The position numbers and the translations under genes were made by a program. Below, one piece after another: positions 1 to 9,192 of a stretch of 64,000 bases of DNA. A model generated the notes under the pieces. It was not told the DNA's origin. It was given only the letters and a program-made list of their open reading frames with translations, and made no database searches. The stretch is from Fuerstiella sp. (lineage in GTDB: Bacteria; Planctomycetota; Planctomycetia; Planctomycetales; Planctomycetaceae). The first letter of the stretch is position 1, and each line of letters opens with the position of its first letter. The DNA lies in contig JALHMY010000005.1 in assembly GCA_022843805.1 (NCBI GenBank), positions 103,458 through 167,457 of the forward strand, written 5' to 3'.

Positions 1-1485
1 CGCCTCAAAGTTTCTGCGAGATTCATACTCTTCTGACAGACGCACAAGGATATGGCCGCTCTGTTCAAACCCCTCGGCACGAATGGCACGGCTTTCTGCA
101 GAATTTCCCTGCAGGGCAGACAGCGCTTTGTACTGTTGCAGAATGTTGTTCAGGAAAGTCCGCTCTTCCTCGGTGAGTGCAGTTTGCGAATTGAATCTTT
201 GGGTAATGACTTCATCAAAAAGGGCTCGCAGTGCCTGTAATGCCTGAACACTTGCGGATTGGGACGTTCGGACGACCGTTGCCAGCTGGTTATTGTTCTC
301 CTGCAGTTGCTGATTCTTCGAGTTCAGGATCAGCGAGCCTGTGGAACCGGCAATCAGGATTACGAAAGCGGCGGCTATAATGGCCGCCGTGGCCCTGGGG
401 CGCTTGCGAATCATTCGACCGCACCGCACCGTAATCGGATCGCGCAGAATACTGATGGATTCGCCGGCAAGATAACGCTCAATATCCTGCGCCATGGCAA
501 GTGCCGACGGATATCTTTGCTCAGCGTTTGCTGCCATTGCATGGCGACAAATGGCTTCCATCGGCCTGGGAATCAGACGGTTCACTTCATGAGCCGAAAT
601 CCGTTCGTTCCGCTGAAGACGATTTATATAGGGGAGAAGACCGCCTGATCTCATCACAATCGTCCCGGTCAGCAGCGTGAACAGTGTCGCTCCGAGGGAA
701 TAAACATCGGACCGAACGTCAGTTTCTTCGGCCTTCCCGAAGAGCTGTTCGGGGCTTGCGAATGCCGGAGTCCCCAGAATTTGCCCGGATAACGTGTTCC
801 TGTCTTCAGGAGCAATGGCGGCCAGCCCGCTCGTTAATTCACGATCCACTCGAGGGCTGAAGTTGCCACCGTTTGGACTGTCTGGCCACAGCGATCGCCG
901 CATGGCCTGAAGGTTTTCCATCGGTTCATCCAGAACTTTTGCAAGTCCCCAGTCCAGCAGCAGAACTTCCCCGAACGGCCCGATAATAATATTTGCCGGT
1001 TTGATATCCCGATGAATCACGTTCTGTTCATGCGCAAAGGCAACGATGTTACAAACGCTCACAAATTTGTGAAGGAGGAGTCGGAATTCGACTGACTGAA
1101 AGAACTGCTCATCCTTTATCACAGTGACCGCGTCTGCAGCAGAATGAACATCGTGGATCGCCATCTGCATGGTTCTGCCATCCACAAATCGCATGACATA
1201 GAATGGGAGGTCAGTACCCTCGGATGTCATAGCGTGAACGGGAATAATTCCCGGATGATCCAGTCGACCTGTGATTTCGGCTTCCCGTTCAAATCGTGCT
1301 GATTGTTCAGCCGTTTGATACTTTGAACGAGGAAACTTGATTGCGACCCGCCGCTGCAGCTCGGCATCAGTGGCCAGATACACGCATCCAAGTCCTCCCT
1401 GGGCGTGAAATCGCTCAATGCGATATTCGGTATCAACCTGCACATCCTGAGGGACGATCAATTCGTCAGGGTTTGGTGGTGCCAT
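1..1485 (-). CDS. Ser/Thr protein kinase, membrane-anchored (3' end outside window)
   Basis: 495 codons are visible from an ATG at 1485 and the frame is still open at base 1. The kinase domain is canonical: glycine loop GGLGCVY (about residues 30-36), VAIK with Lys50, HRDIKPAN with Asp160 and Asn165, and DWG with Asp178. A run of basic residues followed by a hydrophobic segment (about 370-395) predicts one membrane span, so the kinase faces the cytoplasm and the helical, TPR-like C-terminal part lies on the other side. The start overlaps the end of the upstream gene by 20 bases, so the two are probably translated together. It is the third gene of a sigma factor-pseudokinase-kinase operon. The target of phosphorylation cannot be read from the sequence; the sigma factor or the pseudokinase are the obvious candidates by position. 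Confidence 0.93.
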   Translation of the reverse strand, partial: MAPPNPDELIVPQDVQVDTEYRIERFHAQGGLGCVYLATDAELQRRVAIKFPRSKYQTAEQSARFEREAEITGRLDHPGIIPVHAMTSEGTDLPFYVMRFVDGRTMQMAIHDVHSAADAVTVIKDEQFFQSVEFRLLLHKFVSVCNIVAFAHEQNVIHRDIKPANIIIGPFGEVLLLDWGLAKVLDEPMENLQAMRRSLWPDSPNGGNFSPRVDRELTSGLAAIAPEDRNTLSGQILGTPAFASPEQLFGKAEETDVRSDVYSLGATLFTLLTGTIVMRSGGLLPYINRLQRNERISAHEVNRLIPRPMEAICRHAMAANAEQRYPSALAMAQDIERYLAGESISILRDPITVRCGRMIRKRPRATAAIIAAAFVILIAGSTGSLILNSKNQQLQENNNQLATVVRTSQSASVQALQALRALFDEVITQRFNSQTALTEEERTFLNNILQQYKALSALQGNSAESRAIRAEGFEQSGHILVRLSEEYESRRNFEA

Positions 1486-4400
1486 CGTGAATCGGATTTA
1501 CTGTGAAGGATTCAGATAACTCACTGAGCAATGTCAGGGTGTATGCCGCAGTCTTTGAGATCGCTGACTCTGTTCGAAGCCAGAACTCCCGTATGTTTGC
1601 ATAGAATGGGGACTCCCGACCGGTACCGGCTGGTCCATGGGAGTCTTTATCAGCGTCCAGACCGTCAATCCGTTTGAGCTGCTGCATGAACTCCGGGTAT
1701 CTGCGGAGACTGCTGATCTCGATATGTCTTCGCAGTTCTTTTGTTGATGCCTTCCCGGGGACGTGGCCGGTAGCGATCGCATGCTGGAGCAGTCTTGCTG
1801 CCATTGCACTCAGTTCTTCCTTTACCGCGGGGTTCCGGATTCGTCGGTGTGCTGCTCCGCAGGCATAGACCAGATTGAGAACAGGCCATGCTTCAGGATT
1901 TCCTTCACCGACAATGCTATAAACTTCATCCAATACCTCGCCAGGCTGCATCAGTGCAAGACAATAGCATCGCTGAGAACGATTCTCGACCGAGGGATTC
2001 AGACGTACTGAAAGGTCAAATTTTTCCATGGCTTCCTTAAACATGAGTTGTTGAAACAGCACACCGCCCAGCGCCTGAACAACATCGCCCTGAATTTCCT
2101 TAAGGGAAGGCTCGTCGGGGAATCGCGTCATCGCCGACACCACAACTTTCTCTGCTTCTGTGAACCGCTGAGTTGCCATGTCGAAGGAACGGCGGTTCAG
2201 CCAGCGATAACCCACCAGCAACAGGGCCTTTACGTGTTTCTTCTGATAACCGACGTGCTCGGGCAGCTGAGCGGCGAGGTCTGCCCTGATTTCTATGAAG
2301 CGATGCTGCTGTTCCATCGCCTGATCCGGGCAATTCAGTGCATCGTAAGTCTCGCTCAGGAAATTCACTTCCGCTGCCAGTCGGTTAAGCATTTCAATGT
2401 GCTGACTGTATGCGACTTTGAACTCCTGCGCCAGCAGGTCTGCCTTGTTTGCTTCCTGCCTGGCTTCGGCCAGCATTCCCATATCCTTGAATACCAGTGC
2501 GAGCCGCACATGTGTCTGTATGGGATTAAAACGCGACGACGAAGTCTCATCGGAGACCTGAGCTTTTCGAAAAGTGTCGAGGGCATTCAGGAGCAAATCA
2601 CGAGCTTCCGTCAATCGGCCCTGCTTTCGCAATACACCACTGAGATTGACCTGAGTGCAGGCAGCCGAATATCGACAGCCTGGCAGTTCGGGGAATCGTG
2701 CATTCATTTGCTCGGCGAGAGCAAAGGCTTCCCGGTAAGTCGCTTCTGCAGCTGTATGATCGTTTAACTGTTTCTGAGCACTGCCAAGTTCAGAAAGTGC
2801 GGTCAGCATTCGCACATGGCTGTCCGCCGCATCCGGCAGTTCTTTGACGATCGGCCGAATGATGCTGAGTGCTTCATCAAGATCCGCTTCAGAAAGTCGG
2901 TGTTCGAATTGCTGGAAATAGCAGTTGTTTCTGGCGACATACAGCTGTGCCAGCAGCAACTTCCAGGAAACAGCAAGCGGGTACTGCTGACAAAGAATTT
3001 TGATCCTGTCAATTGCCTCGGTAAGTTCATCAATTCCCTGTGCGGTTTCGTCAAGCATAATTCTTAAATGCGAATGGCTGAGTATCGCATTCGCCAGTCC
3101 GGCAGCTGCGGAATTTTCGTCCGGAAAGTGGCCTGTCAGTGATCTCTGCCGGTCGATCGCCAGTTTTGAACTATCAACCTGCAGTTTGAACAGACCGAGG
3201 TGTCTGGCGGTCTCGCTGATACGACTGGTAACACTGGCCTGCAGATACCTTTCAGCGTCGCTGCCGGAATCTTCCTGAAGCAGGCTGCTGACGATGTCCT
3301 GAGCTCGCTGATAACTGTTCATCGCGTCCTTCCAGCGTCGCTGTTCAGAATGTACGTTTCCCAGGATCTGATACAATTCTGCCAGACGGCTTTTCTGATC
3401 GGATGAGATGTTTCCGAAAGTTTCAGCATTCGTTGGCGCAAAAAGGGTTATGGCCCTGACCAGTCCTGCCTCAGCGCTCTCCAGCCTTCCAAGACGCAGA
3501 AGTCCGGTTGACAGTTCCTTTAGTGCGTTTGCGAGTTCACTTCGAAAGCCACCGTTTTCAGAGCTGCTGGCGAGCTTTTCATAGAGCTCCGTGGCATCCT
3601 GCAGACTGCTGACAGCCATCGGCAGCTCCGACAACTGCAGCTGGATTCTCCCAGTCTGCAAAAGCCCCTCAGCCTGAATCGCCTGACTTTCGATGAACTT
3701 TCCCTGCAGTTGGGCAAACGCAGCATATTGTTTACCAATACGGCTGAGAAACTCCTTCTCTTCTTTACTCAGATCGGACTCTTCCTGGAAGCTGCTGACA
3801 ACAAAGTCGTCAGTGAGTGTTCGCAGTGCAGCCATTGTCTGTCGGCTGGCAAGCTGCGACTCTCGAACGGCCACTTCAAGTGTCGCGCTGTTGAGTGAAA
3901 GCTGGCTGTTGGTTCTTCCAAGCAAAAGCGAGATTGCAAGGCTCGCCAGCAAGCCCACGAAAATTGCCGCAGGAACGGCTGAAAACACGGCCGGTCTTCT
4001 GCGAACGGAGCGACGCAGCCTGTCCCACACCGAATCCGTGTGCGCACTCACTCGCTCATCGGCAAGAAAACGTTCCAGATCTCTCGCCAGCTCCAGCGGC
4101 GTCGAATATTGCAGCTCCGTGTCCACGGAGACGGCTTTGCAAACAATAGCATCCAGCGGAGCTGGTACGCCCTGGCGGCATCCTTCCTGTAACGTGCTGA
4201 CATTGGCATCGCCTGAACTGCCCGGTTGAAGCGGCACAGGTGGCTGGCCATACCTCTCGAGCAGCAAACCTCCGGTCAGCAAAGCATATAATGTCGTTCC
4301 AATCGCGCGAATGTCTGAACGCTCGTCGTAGTCCGGGTGCTCACCGACGGTGGATGCATTCCCCCAGTTGATCAGCAGCACTTCACCAAATGCTCCCAGC

Positions 4401-5089
4401 TGAATGGCGGTCGGACTGATATCGCCGTGAATCACGCCGTTTTCATGAGCATAGGCAACGATATTGCAGACTGAGATCAGATTCTGCAGCAGTCTGCGAA
4501 ATTCGAAGCTGCTGTAGAACGCCGGTTTGCTCGGAACGACGTTTGGAGAGTTCAGCGATTCAATGACTGCCTGAAGTGTCGTTCCGGTGACGTGTCGCCT
4601 GACAAAGCAGGGGTCAGACGGATCATGTTTCAGGGCGTGGACTGGTACAATTCCAGGATGATCAAGTCGTCCTGTAATTCTTGCTTCTCGTTCGAAGCGA
4701 CAGAGCTGTTCGGAGGAGAGCGGGGGACTGCAGGGAAAACTGATGGCAACCCGACGTTGCAGAACAGGGTCGAAAGCGATGCCAGCCTCCCGGGGGCCAG
4801 CGTCTCCACGGCAATCCTCGATCCGGTAACGTGCGGACACGCGGACAACGGACAAAGGCTGAAGAAAGTTCAGCCGGGGCTCATCAGTGTGTGAAGTGCT
4901 CTTATTTCCATCTGAATGAAAACCGAAGTGCGACTCGACTGCCTGAATTGCGTGAATGGTCCATTTGAGTTCCGCAAGCAGTTCTGGCTGGTCAGCACAC
5001 AGTTCTTCCGGGGATACAGGGTCTCCCGAGTCCCGGCGTTCTTCCCAGAGAAAGAGCAGATCATCCAGAGTGTTCATCAGGCGGCTCAC
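1466..5089 (-). CDS. Membrane-anchored pseudokinase with long helical-repeat tail
   Basis: About 1207 residues from GTG (an ATG lies four codons in). An N-terminal segment rich in W/E/L (10-50) precedes a kinase-fold domain (88-345) that aligns motif by motif with the downstream kinase but has lost the catalytic set: the glycine loop is degraded, VAIK is VAIS (Ser117), HRDIKPAN is HGDISPTA (Lys to Ser, Asn to Ala, positions 221-228) and DFG/DWG is NWG (Asn241). Only the HxD aspartate remains. A membrane span follows (about 369-390), then roughly 800 residues of helical, TPR-like repeats. The GTG overlaps the sigma-factor stop codon as GTGA, indicating translational coupling. Family knowledge: kinases missing Lys, Asn and Asp of these motifs usually do not transfer phosphate and act as scaffolds or allosteric partners. 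Its role as partner of the neighbouring kinase is inference. Confidence 0.92.
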   Translation of the reverse strand: MSRLMNTLDDLLFLWEERRDSGDPVSPEELCADQPELLAELKWTIHAIQAVESHFGFHSDGNKSTSHTDEPRLNFLQPLSVVRVSARYRIEDCRGDAGPREAGIAFDPVLQRRVAISFPCSPPLSSEQLCRFEREARITGRLDHPGIVPVHALKHDPSDPCFVRRHVTGTTLQAVIESLNSPNVVPSKPAFYSSFEFRRLLQNLISVCNIVAYAHENGVIHGDISPTAIQLGAFGEVLLINWGNASTVGEHPDYDERSDIRAIGTTLYALLTGGLLLERYGQPPVPLQPGSSGDANVSTLQEGCRQGVPAPLDAIVCKAVSVDTELQYSTPLELARDLERFLADERVSAHTDSVWDRLRRSVRRRPAVFSAVPAAIFVGLLASLAISLLLGRTNSQLSLNSATLEVAVRESQLASRQTMAALRTLTDDFVVSSFQEESDLSKEEKEFLSRIGKQYAAFAQLQGKFIESQAIQAEGLLQTGRIQLQLSELPMAVSSLQDATELYEKLASSSENGGFRSELANALKELSTGLLRLGRLESAEAGLVRAITLFAPTNAETFGNISSDQKSRLAELYQILGNVHSEQRRWKDAMNSYQRAQDIVSSLLQEDSGSDAERYLQASVTSRISETARHLGLFKLQVDSSKLAIDRQRSLTGHFPDENSAAAGLANAILSHSHLRIMLDETAQGIDELTEAIDRIKILCQQYPLAVSWKLLLAQLYVARNNCYFQQFEHRLSEADLDEALSIIRPIVKELPDAADSHVRMLTALSELGSAQKQLNDHTAAEATYREAFALAEQMNARFPELPGCRYSAACTQVNLSGVLRKQGRLTEARDLLLNALDTFRKAQVSDETSSSRFNPIQTHVRLALVFKDMGMLAEARQEANKADLLAQEFKVAYSQHIEMLNRLAAEVNFLSETYDALNCPDQAMEQQHRFIEIRADLAAQLPEHVGYQKKHVKALLLVGYRWLNRRSFDMATQRFTEAEKVVVSAMTRFPDEPSLKEIQGDVVQALGGVLFQQLMFKEAMEKFDLSVRLNPSVENRSQRCYCLALMQPGEVLDEVYSIVGEGNPEAWPVLNLVYACGAAHRRIRNPAVKEELSAMAARLLQHAIATGHVPGKASTKELRRHIEISSLRRYPEFMQQLKRIDGLDADKDSHGPAGTGRESPFYANIREFWLRTESAISKTAAYTLTLLSELSESFTVNPIHDGTTKP

Positions 5090-5757
5090 TCAGGGAACTG
5101 TTGAAGGTTTCCGTCGTGATGAGATCCATCATCGAGCAGATCACGATACAAACGCACCCGTACCGTTTTCCATTTGCGGCCCAGAGTTCGCAGGGGAATG
5201 CCCAGAAGGCCGGACGCCTCGGCCATTGTGAGACCCTGATACCAGAGCAGATCGAAGAGACAGCGATCCTCATCCGGCAAACGTTCAATATAATTATGGA
5301 ACTCAGTCCACTGACTCAGCTTCTGCGGATTGAATGTGTCATTGTCATCGGGTGAAGGGCCACAGGCGGGGGCACCGGAATCCGATAAAGATGATCCGGG
5401 AGTCTCCATCGACGCAAGACCGGGCCGATAGCCAAAGTGGTGACGCGAAAGATCAATCAGTTCCCGTCGAATCAGGCAGGCGGCCAGACGAAAAAATTCC
5501 ACAGGTGTCTCAGGCTGACAGCCTGCCAGGCATTTCCACAGCCGCATTACAGAATTCTGCAGCAAATCGTCTGTTTCTTCCAGATTTCTGACGGAAGGAA
5601 TATCGCCGAGGATGCGACGGGCGAGCAGACGAAGCCGCTGCATGGAAATGTCCAGCAGTTCCCGCCGGGCTGAATCATCGCCGTGTCGATGACGCTCCAG
5701 CCAATGCCGTACTGCGATCGTCGAGTCCGACGCAAACGGTTCCTTTGCTGAGGTCAT
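5086..5757 (-). CDS. ECF-type sigma-70 family RNA polymerase sigma factor
   Basis: 223 residues from an ATG at 5757; a TTG-started extension to 5811 is possible but has no better start signal. Region 2 is seen in the stretch around ETDDLLQNSVMRLWKCL and FRLAACLIRRELIDLSRH, and region 4 in YIERLPDEDRCLFDLLW followed by a helix-turn-helix with GLTMAEASGLLGIPLRTL. This is the short two-domain ECF architecture common in Planctomycetes. The stop codon overlaps the start of the pseudokinase gene, so the three genes form one transcription unit. Genomic linkage of ECF sigma factors with Ser/Thr kinases is an established planctomycete theme; that the kinase pair controls this sigma factor is inferred from position. 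No separate anti-sigma factor is present. Confidence 0.88.
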   Translation of the reverse strand: MTSAKEPFASDSTIAVRHWLERHRHGDDSARRELLDISMQRLRLLARRILGDIPSVRNLEETDDLLQNSVMRLWKCLAGCQPETPVEFFRLAACLIRRELIDLSRHHFGYRPGLASMETPGSSLSDSGAPACGPSPDDNDTFNPQKLSQWTEFHNYIERLPDEDRCLFDLLWYQGLTMAEASGLLGIPLRTLGRKWKTVRVRLYRDLLDDGSHHDGNLQQFPE

Positions 5758-6069
5758 AATCCGGGGTGTTCCTGAGGTTGCAGACCCGTCGCCATGCGGA
5801 CCTGTCGCCAAACGTCTGGTTCAGCAGACTGGTGATTGTTTGTTTCCCTGATGTGTCGTCCAATCTACAGAAAAATGATTGCCTGTGTCCACATCTGAAC
5901 GAACCGGGAAACAAACTCGGGCAGGAAAAAACTTTGGCAAATGTTATGTGGTTCAATTTGGCGTCAGAAAATCATACGATTTCCGGAACGGCACAGCACA
6001 CGCCCTGGCTTCCCATCCGTCTGCAGTGTCGATGTTGTGATTCTACTCTTCCATTCGCAGGGATTTCGT
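5758..6069. other. Divergent intergenic region
   Basis: About 310 bases separate the sigma-factor operon (leftward) from the oligopeptidase gene (rightward), so promoters for both must lie here. I could not assign confident -35/-10 elements or an operator. An open frame upstream of the oligopeptidase start exists but does not look like coding sequence. Confidence 0.5.
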
Positions 6070-8217
6070 ATGAAAGCCACTGTTCTGAAAACTCGGGCAG
6101 CTGTATTCGGCACGCTATTGGCTGTCCAGGCACTGTATGCTCAGGAAACTGCTCTGGTGTACCCAAAAACGAAAACGGTCGACCATACGGACACATTTCA
6201 TGGCAAAGAAGTTGCCGATCCGTATCGCTGGCTTGAAGATGATGTTCGCAAGTCGACGGATGTGTCTGCATGGGTGGAAACGCAGAACAAACTGACGTTC
6301 GATTTTCTGAAATCGATTCCTCAGCGATCAGCGATCGAAAAGCGAATGACCGAACTGTGGAACTACGAGAAGATCAGTGCTCCGTTTCGAGCGGGCGGTC
6401 GCTATTACTTTTCCCGGAACGACGGGCTGCAGAATCAGAATGTGCTTTTCATGCAGGATACTCTGCAGAGTGAGCCGCAGGTTCTGATTGATCCCAACAG
6501 CTGGTCAGCTGACGGGACCGTGGCTCTTTCGGGAATGGCATTCAGCGACGATGGTCGCTATCTGGCGTACGGCGTGCAGGATGCAGGCTCCGACTGGAAT
6601 ACATGGCGAGTCATGGAGATCGATACTCGGAAAGTTCTGGATGATGAACTGAAATGGGTGAAGTTCAGCGGGGCTGCCTGGACACCGGACAGCCGCGGAT
6701 TCTTTTATTCGCGCTACAAAGAGCCCGAAAAGGATGCCGCGTTTCAGTCACTGAACATGAATATGAAAGTCTGGTACCACCGTGTCGGAACGCGTCAGGC
6801 TGATGATGTTCTTGTTTACGAACGACCGGATCATCCGGAGTGGGGTTTTCAGACAAGTGTCTCAGAAGATGGTCGATATCTGATTCTGACCGTTTGGGTT
6901 GGAACGGATGATCGTTACAGAATCGTTGTGAAGGATCTGACAGAACCTTATGGCTTACCGTTCGAACTGATTGATAACTTTGATCAGGAATACAGCTTCA
7001 TCGGCAACGATGACACTGTTTTGTACTTTCAGACAAATCTGGAAGCTCCGAAACGCCGAGTTATTGCCATCGATCTGCGGCATCGCGAGCGGGAGAACTG
7101 GAAGCAGATCATTGGTGAATCTGAAAATGCCCTGTCGTCCGTCGGCATCGTCGGGAACATGTTTGTCTGTGAGTATTTGAAGGATGCAAAAACTCAGATC
7201 CGCCTGCATTCAATGGATGGATCCTTTGTTCGGGAAGTTGAGTTTCCCGGCATTGGATCGGCAAGCGGATTCAGTGGCAAACGAAAGGACAATGAAACGT
7301 TTTACTCCTTCAGCAGCTTTGCACTTCCGCCCAGCACCTACCGTTACAACATGATTACCGGCGAGAGCCAGTTACTGCGGCGTGCCGCCGTGAAGTTTAA
7401 TCCGGATGACTACGAAACGCGTCAGGTGTTTTATAGCAGCAAGGATGGTACGAAAGTGCCCATGTTCATCTGTCACAAAAAGGGCATTCAGCTGGACGGC
7501 ACCAATCCAACTCTGCTTTATGGATATGGCGGATTCAATATCTCGCTGACTCCCACGTTCAGCGTCAGCCGTCTCGCGTGGATGGAAATGGGAGGCGTAT
7601 TTGCTCTGGCAAACCTCCGGGGTGGTGGCGAATACGGCGAGCCATGGCATAAGGCCGGAACAAAACTGAATAAGCAAAACGTGTTTGATGACTTTATTGC
7701 GGCTGCCGAATGGCTGATTGCGGAAAAATATACGACACCCAAAAAGCTGGCGATCCAGGGCGGCAGTAATGGAGGTCTGCTGGTTGGCGCCTGTATGACT
7801 CAGCGCCCCGACCTGTACGGTGCATGTCTTCCGGCAGTGGGTGTGATGGATATGCTCCGGTTTCATCAGTTTACGGCCGGTCGATTCTGGGTTGATGACT
7901 ACGGCAGTGCGGAGAATCCGGACGAGTTTGCAGCCCTGTTCAAGTATTCGCCCTATCACAATCTGGAGGGCGGAATTCAGTATCCCGCGACTCTGGTCAC
8001 CACGGCAGATACCGATGATCGGGTCGTCCCTGGTCACAGTTTCAAATTTGCCGCCATGCTGCAGGCCTGTCAGTCCGGGACGGCGCCAACGCTGATCCGT
8101 ATTGAAACCCGCGCAGGTCACGGCGCCGGAAAACCTACAGCCAAGATCATTGAGGAAGCGGCCGACCAATGGTCCTTCCTCGTCAAAACGCTTGGTATGA
8201 ATCCGCGGCTGGAATAG
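6070..8217 (+). CDS. Prolyl oligopeptidase family serine protease (S9A), secreted
   Basis: 715 residues from the ATG at 6070, which gives a good signal peptide (about residues 1-24, cleavage near LYA-QE); the frame is open further upstream but that part is unlike a protein. The N-terminal part has the PYRWLEDD motif and a beta-propeller region, the C-terminal third is an alpha/beta hydrolase. The catalytic triad is visible: Ser566 in GGSNGG, an Asp in DTDDRV (647-651), His684 in RAGHGAG. Length matches the family (about 700). Such enzymes cleave peptides after proline; a signal peptide places it in the periplasm or outside. It appears monocistronic, convergent with dapF. Confidence 0.95.
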   Translation: MKATVLKTRAAVFGTLLAVQALYAQETALVYPKTKTVDHTDTFHGKEVADPYRWLEDDVRKSTDVSAWVETQNKLTFDFLKSIPQRSAIEKRMTELWNYEKISAPFRAGGRYYFSRNDGLQNQNVLFMQDTLQSEPQVLIDPNSWSADGTVALSGMAFSDDGRYLAYGVQDAGSDWNTWRVMEIDTRKVLDDELKWVKFSGAAWTPDSRGFFYSRYKEPEKDAAFQSLNMNMKVWYHRVGTRQADDVLVYERPDHPEWGFQTSVSEDGRYLILTVWVGTDDRYRIVVKDLTEPYGLPFELIDNFDQEYSFIGNDDTVLYFQTNLEAPKRRVIAIDLRHRERENWKQIIGESENALSSVGIVGNMFVCEYLKDAKTQIRLHSMDGSFVREVEFPGIGSASGFSGKRKDNETFYSFSSFALPPSTYRYNMITGESQLLRRAAVKFNPDDYETRQVFYSSKDGTKVPMFICHKKGIQLDGTNPTLLYGYGGFNISLTPTFSVSRLAWMEMGGVFALANLRGGGEYGEPWHKAGTKLNKQNVFDDFIAAAEWLIAEKYTTPKKLAIQGGSNGGLLVGACMTQRPDLYGACLPAVGVMDMLRFHQFTAGRFWVDDYGSAENPDEFAALFKYSPYHNLEGGIQYPATLVTTADTDDRVVPGHSFKFAAMLQACQSGTAPTLIRIETRAGHGAGKPTAKIIEEAADQWSFLVKTLGMNPRLE

Positions 8218-8289
8218 TCATTCGAATCGAGGTGACTGAATCATCGAAGCCCTGATTCTTCCCTGGTGTTCGGCGCAGACGGACCACCG

Positions 8290-9168
8290 TCAGAGACAGG
8301 ATGGCAGCAGAAGCGTTCCGCGAAACACTTCTGCTGCCGGTCCCTGGAGATACACGTTTCCGTTCGGTGCCCATTCAATCTGCAGGTTGCCACCCCGCAT
8401 TTCCACAATCACTGGCTGCTGACGGCTGAAGTGCTTCTGGCTGATCCCGGCGATTGCCACGGCACATGCGCCGGATCCACACGCCATGGTTTCGCCGGAT
8501 CCTCGCTCCCACACCCGCACTCGTGTTCGGTTGCCGCTCAGTACTTCCGCGAACTCCACATTCGTTCGATCGGGAAACATGGGATGATGTTCGATTCGGC
8601 GTCCGCTGGCTTCGAAATCGATTCGACTCACGTCGTCAACAAAAATGACAGCGTGAGGATTTCCCATGGAAACGCACGTCATGCGAGTACTGAGGCCGTT
8701 TGTGATGACATCAGCAAGGATCAGTTCACGACCATATGCGCGTTCATCGCCGGAACTCTGGATGGTCGGCGGACCCATGTTCACACGGATGACTGCCGTT
8801 CTCCGGGAAATATCCGATTCCATGATTTCCGCACTGACCGTTCGATCGTTCATTGCAATCTGACAGGTATGTCCTGCGTAGCCCGAATGGAACAACCACA
8901 TGGCAAAACACCGCAGGGCATTGCCGCACATCGATCCTTCAGAGCCATCACTGTTGAACATACGCATTCGGCCCTGACGATCGGTGCTGTCGGGAGGTAG
9001 CATCAGCACCAGCCCGTCTGAACCAATGGCCGTATGGCGGTCACTCAGTTGAATGGCCAGCATTGCAGGGTTTGACGGTGGCGCCTTGCAGAAGCAGTCC
9101 AGAAAGATGTAATCATTGCCGCAGCCATGCATCTTGATAAACGAAAGTGTGCTCTGCCCGCTGTGCAT
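8290..9168 (-). CDS. dapF: Diaminopimelate epimerase
   Basis: 292 residues. It converts LL- to meso-diaminopimelate in lysine and peptidoglycan precursor synthesis, in the cytoplasm. The N-terminal signature FIKMHGCGNDY is present and both active-site cysteines can be seen: Cys81 in SMCGNALRC and Cys230 in ACGSGAC. Length is somewhat above the usual 275 because of a short N-terminal extension; the start could also be the ATG at Met13. Only 24 bases separate it from the upstream secreted propeller gene, so they are probably co-transcribed although no functional link is evident. The last codons lie in a perfect 11-base inverted repeat (8303-8313 with 8328-8338). Confidence 0.96.
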   Translation of the reverse strand: MHSGQSTLSFIKMHGCGNDYIFLDCFCKAPPSNPAMLAIQLSDRHTAIGSDGLVLMLPPDSTDRQGRMRMFNSDGSEGSMCGNALRCFAMWLFHSGYAGHTCQIAMNDRTVSAEIMESDISRRTAVIRVNMGPPTIQSSGDERAYGRELILADVITNGLSTRMTCVSMGNPHAVIFVDDVSRIDFEASGRRIEHHPMFPDRTNVEFAEVLSGNRTRVRVWERGSGETMACGSGACAVAIAGISQKHFSRQQPVIVEMRGGNLQIEWAPNGNVYLQGPAAEVFRGTLLLPSCL

Positions 9169-9192
9169 TGCTGAGACTGATCCCTGATTGAA

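Noticed and set aside
2048..2767. 239-residue plus-strand frame inside the pseudokinase gene
   Set aside because: Antisense to the TPR-like region; the minus-strand product is long and domain-consistent.
7372..8169. 265-residue frame opposite the oligopeptidase gene
   Set aside because: Shadow of the strongly conserved protease on the other strand.
8303..8338. Hairpin with 11-base arms at the end of dapF as a terminator
   Set aside because: It lies within the coding sequence and no T-run follows on either strand.
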